Source: Lodderomyces elongisporus
Taxonomy: Eukaryota > Ascomycota > Pichiomycetes > Serinales > Debaryomycetaceae
Reading direction: 5' to 3'
Length of the DNA: 64,000 bases
Assembly: GCF_030384665.1 (NCBI RefSeq)
Contig: NC_083679.1
Coordinates: 744,001-808,000 of the forward strand
A model generated the notes under the pieces. It saw nothing but the letters and a program-made list of their open reading frames with translations, was not told the origin of the DNA and did no database searches. A program made the position numbers and the translations under genes. Of the stretch, positions 1 to 9,497 are shown piece after piece (position 1 is the stretch's first letter; each line of letters starts with the position of its first letter).

Positions 1-1
1 A

Positions 2-85
2 AAAAGGAAAAAGTCTTTTCCATTCGATGAAGAGCTGGAGAATTTCCCATCTTCACCAACAATAACCTTAGATGAGACCTTTTAA
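2..85 (+). CDS. 3' end of an unidentified protein gene (partial)
   Basis: From base 2 one frame stays open for 27 codons and ends in TAA at 83-85. The encoded tail is charged, then Ser/Pro/Thr-rich, and ends in DETF; this is typical of a real yeast C-terminus and unlike the repeats that follow. One codon is CTG, which would be serine in this clade. The other two forward frames close earlier or have poor composition. No domain is visible in so short a piece, so the gene cannot be named. The call rests on composition only. Confidence 0.45.
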   Translation, partial: KRKKSFPFDEELENFPSSPTITLDETF

Positions 86-486
86 ATGGACTCGTAGAGA
101 TATAAGTAGAGATATAATTTTTGCATATATATATATATATATATATATAAATTGATACATGAATTGGTTTTTAACAGAGATTAGAGAGAGATAAAGAGAT
201 TAAGAGATAAAGAGATAAAGTTGTATATTTCTTTTCTTAGTACATTCATGAATCTTGTTTGCGCGTATGGTAGCGCAAATACTTAAACACTATTGTTTGC
301 CTACTTTTACACCGTCCAAAAAAAATCTAAAATTATAGTCGATATTTAGAGCGACGAGTGTTCAACACGCAATTCTATTGTAACAACACCATCAAATATA
401 TCATTGCTTGTTGTTCTTCCCCCTTTTTTTTTTTTTTTACCTTTTCCCCCTTCAACCAAAGAAAAATTAAAAAAGGAAAGAAAACA
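86..486. other. intergenic region upstream of the Vps3844-like gene
   Basis: I see no gene here. The stretch holds an AT dinucleotide run near 125-150, a purine-rich GAGATA/AAGAGATA repeat at about 178-222, and a T-rich tract at 427-440 just before the start codon. It presumably carries the promoter and 5' leader of the gene starting at 487. A GTG at 358 opens the same frame but is not a plausible start in a yeast. Confidence 0.6.
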
Positions 487-1794
487 ATGAAAGTTTTTGG
501 CTTGATAAGCTGGTCATTGCTATCATCTGTGGCCCTCGTTAGTGCCCATGACAAGCAACATACTGCTAAAATATATAGATTTGCCGACCAGACGACGAGC
601 AACTCATTAAACACAATTGAGTTACCATTGAATGATGCAAAAATCTATCTCGATAATGTGCTAGGCAAAGACCAATCTAAAATTGATTTGCCTAGTAGTA
701 GTAGTAGCAGCAGCAGCGGCGGCAGCGGCAGCGGTAGCAACGGTGATGCGCTTATCGATGCATTGAATGAACAATACGAATACCAGGAGAAACAGAATAA
801 TAAACCTACGTTGGTGATTAATGTCAAAGGTGTTGATTTTGATGAATTTTCAAAACCCATTGTTCAAACTTCAGATAAAATCAACAAATATTTCAAAAAA
901 CAAATGAAAGAAGATGGTGCAGGTGTTCGGAAATTGACTGATGAGTTGCTGATTATTTCCCAAAGAAAGTACCCTGAGTTGTATGCGCATTTCAAATACT
1001 TTCAAGAAAAGAAGGATTATATTTGGAAAGAGTTTACCCTTAATGGTGGAGCTGTTTCTGGTACTGGCTCTAAAGTTGGAAGTCAAAATGTTTTGAAGAA
1101 TCAATACAGTCCAATAAATGATCAATTATTCATCAATGAATTGGCAATGTTGATCCACTTGCAAGAGTTTGCACAAAAGGAGGCGCAAATTATTGACAAG
1201 TCAGATGTATTGTTAATCACATCATCATCGTTGTTATCTATTAGCCGTAAGATTGGCATGGAGGCTGAGACATTTATTCACGCCAAGCAAACTATTGTCA
1301 ATTTGCTCACCGCAATATTGAGTCAGAATTTCAATATTGTGGTGGTTGCTACCCCTACAACAATGCAAGACATTTCGCACTTACACAAGCGCTCAAGCGA
1401 ACTTGTCAAGAAAGCTTCTGCTTCAAACGTGTTCAAATACGGAACCAAAGAGGCATGTGAGGTGGGCACAAACAAGTGCAACTCGCACGGAGAATGTTCA
1501 AAATTGACAACGAAAAAGAGTAGTAAGAGAAAAGAAAATGCACAGGCGAATGAGGAAGAATGGGGATGTGTGTGTCAACCATCATTTAACAAAACCATTT
1601 CCAAAACAACTACATGGGTAGGCTATGATTGTAGCAAAAAGGATGTATCAGTTGAAGCTAATTTATTCTTGTGGACTACCATTGCTTTGCTCTTGGTCAC
1701 AGTTGGTGGAATCAAATTGATGATGAGTATTGGAAGTGGTCCATTACCTGGAGTTTTGGATGCAGCTACCCTTCCTGGTAAAAAGAATCTTTAA
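487..1794 (+). CDS. Vps3844/DUF3844-type secretory-pathway membrane protein
   Basis: The protein has 435 residues if the first ATG (487) is used; the frame is open further upstream only from a GTG. Residues 1-20 form a signal peptide ending in VSA. A Ser/Gly run follows near residues 68-86, then a long luminal-type region. Close to the C-terminus is a six-cysteine EGF-like module (CEVGTNKCNSHGEC, later WGCVC and YDC), a single membrane segment at about 391-410, and a short tail. This architecture matches the fungal DUF3844 (Vps3844 C-terminal) family, which is linked to vacuolar protein sorting and ER/Golgi membranes. The expected topology is type I, with the EGF-like module in the lumen. The precise cellular role is not established from sequence. 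The family call is fairly firm; the function is inferred. Confidence 0.75.
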   Translation: MKVFGLISWSLLSSVALVSAHDKQHTAKIYRFADQTTSNSLNTIELPLNDAKIYLDNVLGKDQSKIDLPSSSSSSSSGGSGSGSNGDALIDALNEQYEYQEKQNNKPTLVINVKGVDFDEFSKPIVQTSDKINKYFKKQMKEDGAGVRKLTDELLIISQRKYPELYAHFKYFQEKKDYIWKEFTLNGGAVSGTGSKVGSQNVLKNQYSPINDQLFINELAMLIHLQEFAQKEAQIIDKSDVLLITSSSLLSISRKIGMEAETFIHAKQTIVNLLTAILSQNFNIVVVATPTTMQDISHLHKRSSELVKKASASNVFKYGTKEACEVGTNKCNSHGECSKLTTKKSSKRKENAQANEEEWGCVCQPSFNKTISKTTTWVGYDCSKKDVSVEANLFLWTTIALLLVTVGGIKLMMSIGSGPLPGVLDAATLPGKKNL

Positions 1795-2750
1795 AAAAAA
1801 AAAATCTAGATAAAATTGATAAAAAAACATACAAACTTCAAGTGAAATCAAATCAAGTTTAATTAAGTTTATAAAATATTGACAAAAATGCTCAATGCAT
1901 ATTGAGGCTATTCTGTATGTGTTTTTCTTTTGACGATTATCTCTGGGGGAATAAATAAATAAAGAAAGAAAAAAGAAAACGACGTTATTGGAATTGTTTT
2001 ATTTTTTTCGTATTTCTTCCATCTCGGCTATCCCCATTCTATAAAAAGCAGTTAGGAAATTTCCTGAGGATTGCAAGTCTAAGTTGTGCCAGTGGTGGAT
2101 CCAACAGGAGAAACAAGTTTCAATATATCAGATTTGAATATTGCTCTAAATTTATCTCTATAAGCACTTTACGTGAAATTTGCATTCTCCAATTCCCATT
2201 GCCTAGCAAGAATCAAGCAGTCCTTGATAACAATCTTAAAAAAAAAATACGTTATCAGCAAAATGATCACCTTATAGAGCAAATGAGATTATCGAGTTCA
2301 GAATTAGTAGGGAGGAGCGAGAAGTGGGGTGGGGTGGGGGAGAGAGAAAAAAAAAAGGTGAGAAAGGCGGAATGATGCACGTCTTAAAAGAGGGAAAACC
2401 CACACCAAAAAAATAAATAATAAAATCAATAAATAAATAAAACAAAAAATTATCAAGGAGAGGAAATTCACATTGATATATTCTTGTATCTTGAATATCA
2501 TCAAACCAACATTGATCAAGTTTTTTCTTTTTTTTTAATCAAAACGAAAGATCTAAGTCAATTAAATCTAGAAGCCAACTTTGAATTGTAATTCTAAAGC
2601 TTTATATCACCAATAACCAATAACCAAAAAAAATACCGCCCAAACAATAAATAAGTAGATAAAACTTTGCAACAAAATAATATTTTCTAAATAAAAAAAA
2701 ATCACCTTTTCTTGATTTATTAAGCACTCCATAGTCTCTTCTACTTCACA
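1795..2750. other. intergenic region between the Vps3844-like gene and ERV2
   Basis: Most of this 956 bp stretch is A/T-rich, with a G-rich patch near 2310-2345. The exception is about 2079-2234, where the minus strand reads like protein-coding sequence interrupted by a stop; it is listed separately as a possible broken gene. The right end is presumably the ERV2 promoter. No RNA gene is visible. Confidence 0.5.
2079..2237 (-). pseudogene. possible broken or unfinished small gene, LYR-like exon
   Basis: Reading the minus strand from 2237, one frame gives a plausible helical stretch (KDCLILARQWELENANFT), meets a single TAA at 2169-2171, then continues in the same frame for 29 codons (including SAYRDKFRAIFKSDILKLV) to TAG at 2079-2081. 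Both halves look coding and together resemble a LYR-motif mitochondrial protein, though I could not name a family member. The upstream edge is preceded by a T-run ending in AAG, and a TACTAAT lies about 70 bases further upstream, so this could be the last exon of a spliced gene. I found no convincing first exon. A C-to-T change at one glutamine codon would explain the stop. A chance open frame is the main alternative. Confidence 0.3.
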
Positions 2751-3770
2751 ATGTCCAAGTTTACAAGGAGACCGATAGCTACCACATTTGCACTTATTAC
2801 ACTAGTGTGCATTATATACTTTATCTCATCGTCATCGCTGAATTTAGAAGGCTCTTTGGGTAAAAATTTACCTATAAATTTGAGTGCTGACTCGTTCAAG
2901 GAGACAATCAATTCTTTGAGACTGCAGCAAGCCGTACTTCCACCACCAAAGAAACTCTTAGAAGAAACAGATCTGGATGAAATAGTTGTTGATGAAAAAG
3001 GAGTAGTTACCGATGATAAACAGCCAGAGACAGGATCAATCAAGCAAGAATCACAACTTTCACAAGATGAATCAAATGAAGTGAGTAGTTCGAATGAACA
3101 AGATGTAACTACAACACCATTTATGCCCAAGATGGCGAATGAAACGCTCAAGCAAGAATTGGGCCGCTCTTCTTGGAGATTATTCCACACCATATTGGCA
3201 AGGTACCCCGATAAACCTTCTCTACAAGAACAAACAACATTGAGCACATATATCCAGTTGTTTGCCCAAGTTTATCCCTGTGGTGATTGTGCTCGACATT
3301 TTCAGAGATTGTTAGCCAAGTATCCACCGCAAACAAAATCAAGAAAAACAGCGGCCTTGTGGGGATGCCATATACACAACAAAGTCAATGAAAGATTGGG
3401 CAAGAATGAATACGATTGCACTACTATCTTGGAAGACTATGATTGTGGATGCGGCTCTGATGAGTTGGAAAAGGATGACACTTTGGGTAAAGGGAATACC
3501 ATAAGTGATGCTAGAGAAAATACAAATCAAATAAATGGAAATGCAAAGAAGGCGGAAAATGAAGCACTGGATGAAAAGTCTCAAAATGCAAAAGGTTTGG
3601 ACCAAGCTACGACATTGGAAACTTTGAAAAAGGGGAAAAATTCAGCAGAGAATGGAAAAGGTATTGGTGCTGGTAGTAGCAGTAGTACTGAAAAGAGCAA
3701 AGAACCAGCTCATCCATTAAAGGAAATCGACGTCAGTTTGGAGAGAGAAGGACGCCAACGAGGAGGATAA
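2751..3770 (+). CDS. ERV2: ER FAD-linked sulfhydryl oxidase Erv2
   Basis: This 339-residue protein starts at an ATG at 2751. Residues 10-26 form an N-terminal signal anchor, which puts the enzyme in the ER lumen. An acidic linker follows, then an ERV/ALR domain at about 135-235. It contains the FAD-proximal CGDC at 177-180, Trp142 and His146 for flavin binding, the C206/C223 structural pair, and a C-terminal CGC shuttle at 232-234, which is diagnostic for Erv2 rather than mitochondrial Erv1. Erv2 uses oxygen to make disulfides and passes them to protein disulfide isomerase. The protein is much longer than the roughly 196-residue S. cerevisiae Erv2 because of the acidic insert at 70-120 and a Lys/Glu/Ser-rich tail after 235. 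It faces STE18 tail to tail. Confidence 0.93.
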   Translation: MSKFTRRPIATTFALITLVCIIYFISSSSLNLEGSLGKNLPINLSADSFKETINSLRLQQAVLPPPKKLLEETDLDEIVVDEKGVVTDDKQPETGSIKQESQLSQDESNEVSSSNEQDVTTTPFMPKMANETLKQELGRSSWRLFHTILARYPDKPSLQEQTTLSTYIQLFAQVYPCGDCARHFQRLLAKYPPQTKSRKTAALWGCHIHNKVNERLGKNEYDCTTILEDYDCGCGSDELEKDDTLGKGNTISDARENTNQINGNAKKAENEALDEKSQNAKGLDQATTLETLKKGKNSAENGKGIGAGSSSSTEKSKEPAHPLKEIDVSLEREGRQRGG

Positions 3771-4090
3771 ATTGATCAAGTTCATGAAGGACATACAATG
3801 ACATTTATTTTATTGTTTTTTTTTGTTTTTTGCTTTTTTGCTTTTTTGCTTTTTTGCTTTTCCGTTTTTGTTTTCATTCTTTACGAATATACACACGTCT
3901 ACTCAAGATTTGTATATTCTTGTTGATTTTTAACTTTCCAAATTGTTTTCAGTATCTGTTCTAACTCCATTATCGTGTTCTAATTTCTTCCCACCCCCTC
4001 ACCCTACTCACTATCTTGAATTTTCTTTTTCATTTTTCTCAATTATTTTCCCCTTCTTTTTTCAAAATTTAAAAGAAAAGAATGCTGTAC
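3771..4090. other. convergent 3' region between ERV2 and STE18
   Basis: No gene is visible. A TTGCTTTT-type pyrimidine repeat at about 3820-3860 follows the ERV2 stop, and the rest is T-rich, as expected of yeast 3' ends and polyadenylation sites for the two converging genes. Confidence 0.6.
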
Positions 4091-4595
4091 TCACATGATT
4101 ATGCAACACCCTGTTGTCTGTTGTTGGCGCTTCTTAGCACTATCATTCAAAAGTTTGAATTGCTGATGTCTTGCGAATTTGTTTTGATCTGGTGGTAATT
4201 TCCAATTATATGGAATCAAATAATCTGGAGTCTCCTCAACAAAGTTTATGATCCTATTAAAAAAAGGGGGAAAAAGAAATGGAGTTAGTAGCTGTTGTCA
4301 GTGTTTTGTTTCAATATTTGTTCTTTTTACCTTTGACTCTTTTGTTTTATTTATTTATTTGATGTTTGAATCAGCTCAACATATGCAACCCAGTATTTAA
4401 AAAAGGTTAGCTCTAAATACATCAAAATCTTAGTTCTTCAAGAATAGATACGTACAATTCAGATGCTTTTGAAGCGGGAATCCGTTCTCTTTTTAATGTT
4501 TCCGTTAATCTGCTATTCAATTCTTGGATCCTTCGCAATTTGATAAGTTGAATCGAATTTTGGATTTGGAGTTTTGTGTTGGTATTGTCTGACAT
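4091..4595 (-). CDS. STE18: heterotrimeric G-protein gamma subunit Ste18, two exons
   Basis: The coding sequence is complement(join(4091..4253, 4456..4595)), giving 100 residues. The 202-base intron has a GTACGT donor, a perfect TACTAAC branch site (minus strand of 4284-4290) and a TAATAG acceptor. Splicing in phase 2 joins ASEL to IINFVEE. The protein keeps the gamma-subunit helix (IKLRRIQELNSRL), the RERIPAS segment that matches RERITAS of S. cerevisiae Ste18, and a C-terminal CCIIM. That tail has a CaaX cysteine for farnesylation with a second cysteine before it for palmitoylation, as in the yeast CCTLM ending. The product should pair with the Ste4 beta subunit at the plasma membrane in pheromone signalling. 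Each exon is too short to stand out as an open frame, so the gene is easy to miss. Confidence 0.9.
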
Positions 4596-5361
4596 TGGTG
4601 TACAAGATTGTATTGATACAGTTTAAGCACTATATTAGTATTTAAGGATTGTATAAATTGTTAAATGTGCTATAATCAAATGCTGGTGTCTCTCTTTGAC
4701 AAAAGTTGAATTGAGCTTGCTTTTAAAAATGGTCGATTGTAGCTTCACCAATTACCAAAGGTTTTAAGGTTACATCTTGACTCATGGACGGTTGTGGATA
4801 GCTGCGTTGTTATATATATATATATGTATATATACATACATATATATTATATTTAAAGAAATGTCGAGGTTCCAAGAATTTACATATACTGGTGTATACA
4901 TATATATATATATATATATACAATTAAAAATATAAATATTATTTTTGCTTCTGGTCTTTATTTTTTTAAGAAAAGAAAAAATAAATAATTGAATACATGA
5001 ACAAGTGACATGGAAAGAACAATTCTGAATTATTTTGAAAACTAGACGGTAGGAATAAACTAATTGACTTGGCGATAATATTGAGATTAGGTCAGTAGCC
5101 AGTTGCTTCATAATGATCAAAACTTTTTTGAATGCTGTGTATTAAAGATAATATGTAGTGTAATTAACAACCTCATTTACTTGTTTTTTGTTTTTCTTAT
5201 ATTTCGTGTTCTCAGCGAATTAGGTTATCAAATTCATTAGACTCACGAAGTAAGTCTTCTTCTTCTTCTTCTTCTTCTTCTTCTTCTTCTTCCCCCTTTT
5301 TATTTCCGTTCATTTTGATCTTCTCTTTCAATCTTTCCTTTTTCTTTATCTCTTTTGTTTC
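4596..5361. other. STE18 upstream region and GOS1 3' region
   Basis: I see no gene. TA-rich runs occur at about 4813-4850 and 4895-4920, and a TCT triplet run of about 12 units lies at 5255-5292. STE18 and GOS1 both read leftward, so this stretch should contain the GOS1 terminator followed by the STE18 promoter. I saw no clear copy of the pheromone response element TGAAACA here. Confidence 0.5.
5255..5292. repeat. TCT/AGA triplet microsatellite
   Basis: An uninterrupted TCT run of about 12 units lies just past the GOS1 stop codon. Confidence 0.9.
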
Positions 5362-6069
5362 TTATACAAAGAACAAAAGCAAGATACATGCTGCGATAAT
5401 ACTGGCCAAGATCAATGTATCTCTTTTCCTTCTTGTATTAATCTTTGATATCAAGACATTTAAACCGGGGACACTTGACGCGACGCCAAATATTCTCAGT
5501 TGAGCATTCGTCAAATACTGTCGTTGGTTCATCAACTCGTCTCTTGTTTGAAGTGCGCCTTGTAACAACCTGTCTGCTAATGTGTTTGCAGAGTCTGCAC
5601 GCTGTCCTTCTTCCAAAATATACGAGTTTGGATCAATTTCATTGGTGGCTGCTCCGGGATTAGTTCGACGTTTGTGGTTCGATATATCTGATTGCACCGA
5701 GAAAAGCAAATTGTTTCGATTTCGCTCTTCCTCGAGTTGTGATTTGATTCGGTGGAATGCACGTGTGTGATCCTGTAAGATTTCACGATGACGGCTGATT
5801 TGTTGAAGTTTTGAGGTTGAGAGTTGTTCCCCACCTTCTGGTGCGGACGAGTCACTTATACGGTTTAGTTTCGAGACAATGGCTGAGCGACGAGTGAGTA
5901 TCTCTGTAATTTGTGTCTCTGTAGAAGTTTCATCTTCTGACGGTTCAAGGGACGATTGTTGTGCAGTGGCTGTGTTTTGAAACTGGGAGTATTTCGAGAG
6001 CAATTGCTCCGTTTGCTTTTCTAGATGGAGTGCTTGCGACCTTATTTGGGAAAATGAAGATGAAGACAT
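5362..6069 (-). CDS. GOS1: Golgi Qb-SNARE Gos1
   Basis: The protein has 235 residues, close to the 223 of S. cerevisiae Gos1. It opens with a short N-terminal helix (FSQIRSQALHLEKQTEQLL), as in Gos1/GOS28, continues with helical segments including RAFHRIKSQLEEERNRNNLL, and has a SNARE motif at about 155-212. Gln182 and Gln184 lie near its centre, which fits a Q-SNARE zero layer. A basic stretch (RRKRD) precedes a C-terminal tail anchor at 217-235. Gos1 acts in retrograde transport within the Golgi with Sed5, Ykt6 and Sft1. The start codon is the first ATG. The gene is transcribed divergently from MCP1 across about 420 bp. Confidence 0.92.
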   Translation of the reverse strand: MSSSSFSQIRSQALHLEKQTEQLLSKYSQFQNTATAQQSSLEPSEDETSTETQITEILTRRSAIVSKLNRISDSSAPEGGEQLSTSKLQQISRHREILQDHTRAFHRIKSQLEEERNRNNLLFSVQSDISNHKRRTNPGAATNEIDPNSYILEEGQRADSANTLADRLLQGALQTRDELMNQRQYLTNAQLRIFGVASSVPGLNVLISKINTRRKRDTLILASIIAACILLLFFV

Positions 6070-6488
6070 TGTTGACGGTAATTAAAAGCACGCAGAAAGG
6101 TGTGTGTGTGTGTGTGTGTGTGGAGAAATGAGAGCTAAGGAGCAAATGAATACTCAAAGACGTGGTGAATTGATATAAGTAGACAGAATCGACTGGAAAT
6201 GGTAATTTAAAATGATTGTACTTTATTTCTATCACTATTAATTTTCTTTTTTCTGGCTTCTACTGTGGTGAAGTTTCCATGATTTCACGCACAAGGTTTG
6301 TGAATATTTCCGTTGACTCTCCTTGAAAGCTCAAGTTTCTCCGCCTACGAAGTATTAGCACCGCCCAATGCGCATTTCATGATTCTCCATTACTCAGCAT
6401 ACATTCTTTTTTTAATTTGAATGAAGAAAGGTATACGGAAGGTCTAATCAGTACCATTCTGCTTCCAATAGTATTAGCAAAGACCAAA
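6070..6488. promoter_or_regulatory. shared divergent promoter of GOS1 and MCP1
   Basis: The 419 bp between the two divergent ATGs holds a GT run at 6101-6122 and otherwise mixed sequence. A TTG-initiated extension of the MCP1 frame reaches back to 6417 but is unlikely to be used. No specific factor site is evident. Confidence 0.5.
6101..6122. repeat. TG/CA dinucleotide microsatellite
   Basis: Eleven TG units lie in the 5' leader region of GOS1. Confidence 0.9.
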
Positions 6489-7568
6489 ATGGCTAAGGAA
6501 GAACTACAAAAGGTTGTGCCCTCGCCAATCTATTCACTAGAAGAACTATCACCAACAACTTCACATACTCTAACACCAGCTACATCTGAAACTCAGCCTT
6601 CAAAAACTCAATCACTGTCGCTGTCACTGTCCCAGCAAACATCGCATGACTCGCACAACTCCTTGTTTCTGCCGTCGCATGGCTCGCATGGCTCGCATGG
6701 CTCGCATCGCTCGCATATTTCGATATCCAAGTGGGTTATTCCGTCATTGTATCGAATCCAAAAGTATAGTGCATATTCACTTGTGTCATTTGTAGGGATC
6801 CATCTTACTTCGGTGGTGATTATACCTATACTTCCGATCCCGCGCGATGTCAAGGACCAAGTATTTAGTCTTGCAAAGGCTGTGTATCAGGATATTCCTG
6901 GTTATGAACTGTTGCTCATATATGGTGCTGGTGTGTGTCACATTCTACTGGGAATAATCTTACGAGTAGTCAAGGTTATCCGCAAAAATAGAATTGAGGA
7001 AAGGAGACGCAAAGCAGGGTCGCATGTTTCCAAGGTGCATATGATCAATAGTGCCAATTTGGGAAATGGTACTATTGATATTAGAGACAATGACGAAGAT
7101 ATTGGTCTTGGTGGCATAAGTAATTTGTTTGGATTGGGATATAGGAGATCAATTACCCTGACGATGTTTGGCTTGAGTCCTTTGCAATTCACTGGTTGGT
7201 TTAGTATACCATTGGTGTTGTTTCACTTGTACAAATTTCGATATGTTCCGTGGCTGGTGGAGGGTGATTCTTCCTTGGTGAACTTGGAGTATATTCCGTA
7301 TGTGGTGAATTTGAAGCATCCTGTGTTTAACCAGATAGCGTTGTGCTTATTAGTATGGAGTGTAAGCTATCATATGATGTCGGGTATAATGAAGTATCGT
7401 GGATGGTTTAGCAAGTATTGGAAAAGGGTTGGGTTAACTGTTATTAATGTTTTGGGGTGGAGCGGATGTCTTGCTGTTTGGTTGTACAAGAGGCAAGAGA
7501 TTGATGTGAACAATTTGGATTTTGTTGGTAAGGCATTCCACAAGTACGTTAACGCATTTTTGTTGTAA
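6489..7568 (+). CDS. MCP1: mitochondrial outer-membrane protein Mcp1
   Basis: Starting at the first in-frame ATG (6489) the protein has 359 residues. After a Ser/Thr-rich N-terminal region with a run of SHG repeats, the body carries several hydrophobic helices arranged as two related halves: one begins near IPSLYRIQKYSAYSLVSFVGIHLTSVV, the other near LSPLQFTGWFSIPLVLFHLYK. Each half places a histidine inside or next to a membrane segment. This is the layout of the fungal Mcp1 (DUF1691) family. S. cerevisiae Mcp1 sits in the mitochondrial outer membrane, partners Vps13 and rescues loss of the ERMES tether, so a role in mitochondrial lipid supply is expected. The family match is by pattern and memory rather than alignment. 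Confidence 0.78.
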   Translation: MAKEELQKVVPSPIYSLEELSPTTSHTLTPATSETQPSKTQSLSLSLSQQTSHDSHNSLFLPSHGSHGSHGSHRSHISISKWVIPSLYRIQKYSAYSLVSFVGIHLTSVVIIPILPIPRDVKDQVFSLAKAVYQDIPGYELLLIYGAGVCHILLGIILRVVKVIRKNRIEERRRKAGSHVSKVHMINSANLGNGTIDIRDNDEDIGLGGISNLFGLGYRRSITLTMFGLSPLQFTGWFSIPLVLFHLYKFRYVPWLVEGDSSLVNLEYIPYVVNLKHPVFNQIALCLLVWSVSYHMMSGIMKYRGWFSKYWKRVGLTVINVLGWSGCLAVWLYKRQEIDVNNLDFVGKAFHKYVNAFLL

Positions 7569-8867
7569 GTTGCATTAAACAGAGGTTTACAATGGTAAGG
7601 GGAGAAGGAGGGAGAGTGGGGATGAGAAGGCAGAGACAAAATTGCAACTTGAAAGAGTAGAGTTGAATTTTAGTAGTCAATTGTTAAAGTACCTTTTTCT
7701 TCAAGATAATGGCTTATTTATTATTCATCAAATACATTAAATTGTGTATAAGATCCGTGATCTTTGTCTTTTTTATGGTGAGAGAAGGGAAGGGAAGGAA
7801 TGAGTAGAAATTTGCATCAGGGCGACTTGTTTGCTTTGCTGATGATGGGTTTTAATGCCTGTTTTTTCACTTCTTCTTTTTCTCTTTTTCATTCTTCCTT
7901 TGTTGGTCTTTATGTTTTTGCAGCCATTGAAACATTTCAAGTTTGAAAAGAAGAAAAAAGGGGGTTGGTGTGGCAAGAATCAATACTTGTGGTTTTTTTT
8001 TAAGAAGATGAGGTTTATCAATGTAGTAATTTTGATAGTAATAATAATAGGAAAAAGTAGAACCAAGAGTAAAATAGAATTGTCATTTTTCGGAACACGA
8101 TCCGTTTGTATACAATTAGATATGTATGCACTACGGAGATGCATATTGCATATTGCATAAAGTGCGGATTTAAAGTAGAAGCAGATGGGTGAGGGGAGGA
8201 AAAACCCCTCATCTCCTAACTCTTTTTGGTTTGTATTTTTTTATTTCTAATTTTTAGTTAATTTTTATTCATTTTAAAAAGAAAAAGACAAGCGATGGTA
8301 ACATAGACTATTGATGGAATCAACAGAATCGAAGTGAATTGAATTGGGAGAAAGAAAGAAAGAGGGTGGAAATGTTATAAAAAAAACATGCAAATTTGAT
8401 TAACCAGTTACTTTTCTTCTAAAAAAGGAAAACATGGTTATAGATACGTAGAGTAACAGGGACAAAAAAAGAATTAAGCGTGTATTGCAAAGAAAAGAGG
8501 GGGAATAAACAATGAAGGATGAGGGGCGTAAATAGCAAATTTTGAAAAGAAAAAAAACAAACAAACTATAAACTGAAAGGAACCTAACAATGAAATGGGA
8601 CAATGAGGGAATACTCCAAAAAGCTCCTTGATTGAATTTTTTTTCCTCCTTCTTCTTCTAGCAAGTCGAACCAAAAAGAAAGAAAAAAAGAAAAAGTATA
8701 TCCCCCCAAACTCAAAGCTGTGGCTGAAGATGGAGGTAAGGGAAAAGTTAGATATTTTTTTGTTCTCTTCTTTTTCCAGTAGTTGTCGACTATAGTTGGT
8801 GTCTTTAACAAGTTGACTAATTTCTTTTCAAATAAAAAAAATAATGCACATTATTGTTGTTAAAAGT
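7569..8867. other. convergent intergenic region between MCP1 and ISU1
   Basis: No credible gene is visible. A 101-codon ATG frame at 7855-8160 is mostly Phe/Leu and Lys runs derived from T- and A-rich DNA, and I reject it. A short hairpin (TGAGGGG paired with CCCCTCA) lies at about 8190-8213. The remainder is A/T-rich 3' flank for both genes. Confidence 0.5.
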
Positions 8868-9497
8868 TTAGGCTGTTGCTGTTGCCACATCGCCTTCGGT
8901 GGTGGCGACTGCGGCGTCTGGTCCCAATGTTGGTTTGCTAGTTTTTCTCAATCTCTTGGATCTGTAGTCCTTTACAGCAGACTTGATGGCGTCTTCGGCC
9001 AACATTGAGCAGTGTAACTTGACGGGAGGTAAACTCAATTCCTGGGCGATAAATGTGTTTTTGATGGCCAATGCTTCGTCAAGAGTTTTTCCTTTAACCA
9101 ATTCTGTGGCATATGATGAACTTGCAATTGCCGATCCACAGCCAAAAGTCTTGAATTTGACATCTTCAATCTTGCCTGTTTTTTCGTCAACCTTGATTTG
9201 CAAACGCATAACGTCACCACAAGCTGGTGCACCTACAAGGCCGGTACCGACATCGGTGTCATTCTTGTTTAATGTTCCAACGTTACGTGGGTTTTCATAG
9301 TGGTCAATCACTTTTTCGTGGTATAATCTCTTCGACTGGAATGATGTAAAGGGGGACAATGGGGTTGATGATTGTGTGTTTTGGCTAGTGAGTTGGTAGA
9401 GTGTAGGTACCACTTGTTGTGTGGATGTCCTGAGTATATTTGATGATTGTGACTTGAGCAAGTTTCTGCTGTTTCTCAATACTGTTCTCGATAACAT
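8868..9497 (-). CDS. ISU1: mitochondrial iron-sulfur cluster scaffold Isu1 (IscU)
   Basis: The protein has 209 residues. Residues 1-57 are a basic, Ser/Thr-rich mitochondrial presequence ending before RLYHEKVIDHYENPRNVG, the conserved start of IscU. All scaffold ligands are present: Cys93 with Asp95 (PACGD), Cys120 (FGCGSA), His162 and Cys163 (LHCSML). The chaperone-binding LPPVK motif lies at 156-160. IscU assembles [2Fe-2S] clusters in the matrix with Nfs1-Isd11 and hands them on through Ssq1 and Jac1. The protein is longer than the 165-residue S. cerevisiae Isu1 because of a longer presequence and an Ala/Thr-rich C-terminal extension after about residue 185. Only one copy is seen here. Confidence 0.95.
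   Translation of the reverse strand: MLSRTVLRNSRNLLKSQSSNILRTSTQQVVPTLYQLTSQNTQSSTPLSPFTSFQSKRLYHEKVIDHYENPRNVGTLNKNDTDVGTGLVGAPACGDVMRLQIKVDEKTGKIEDVKFKTFGCGSAIASSSYATELVKGKTLDEALAIKNTFIAQELSLPPVKLHCSMLAEDAIKSAVKDYRSKRLRKTSKPTLGPDAAVATTEGDVATATA

Noticed and set aside
358..486. Upstream extension of the Vps3844-like frame
   Set aside because: It begins at GTG, not used as a start in yeast nuclear genes, and it would hide the clear signal peptide that begins at the ATG at 487.
4254..4455. Box C/D-type words inside the STE18 intron, considered as a hosted snoRNA
   Set aside because: TGATGT and CTGA words occur but without a proper C box, terminal stem or sensible spacing.
7855..8160. 101-codon plus-strand frame after MCP1
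   Set aside because: It starts at an ATG but is made of Phe/Leu and Lys runs from T- and A-tracts with no domain-like segment.
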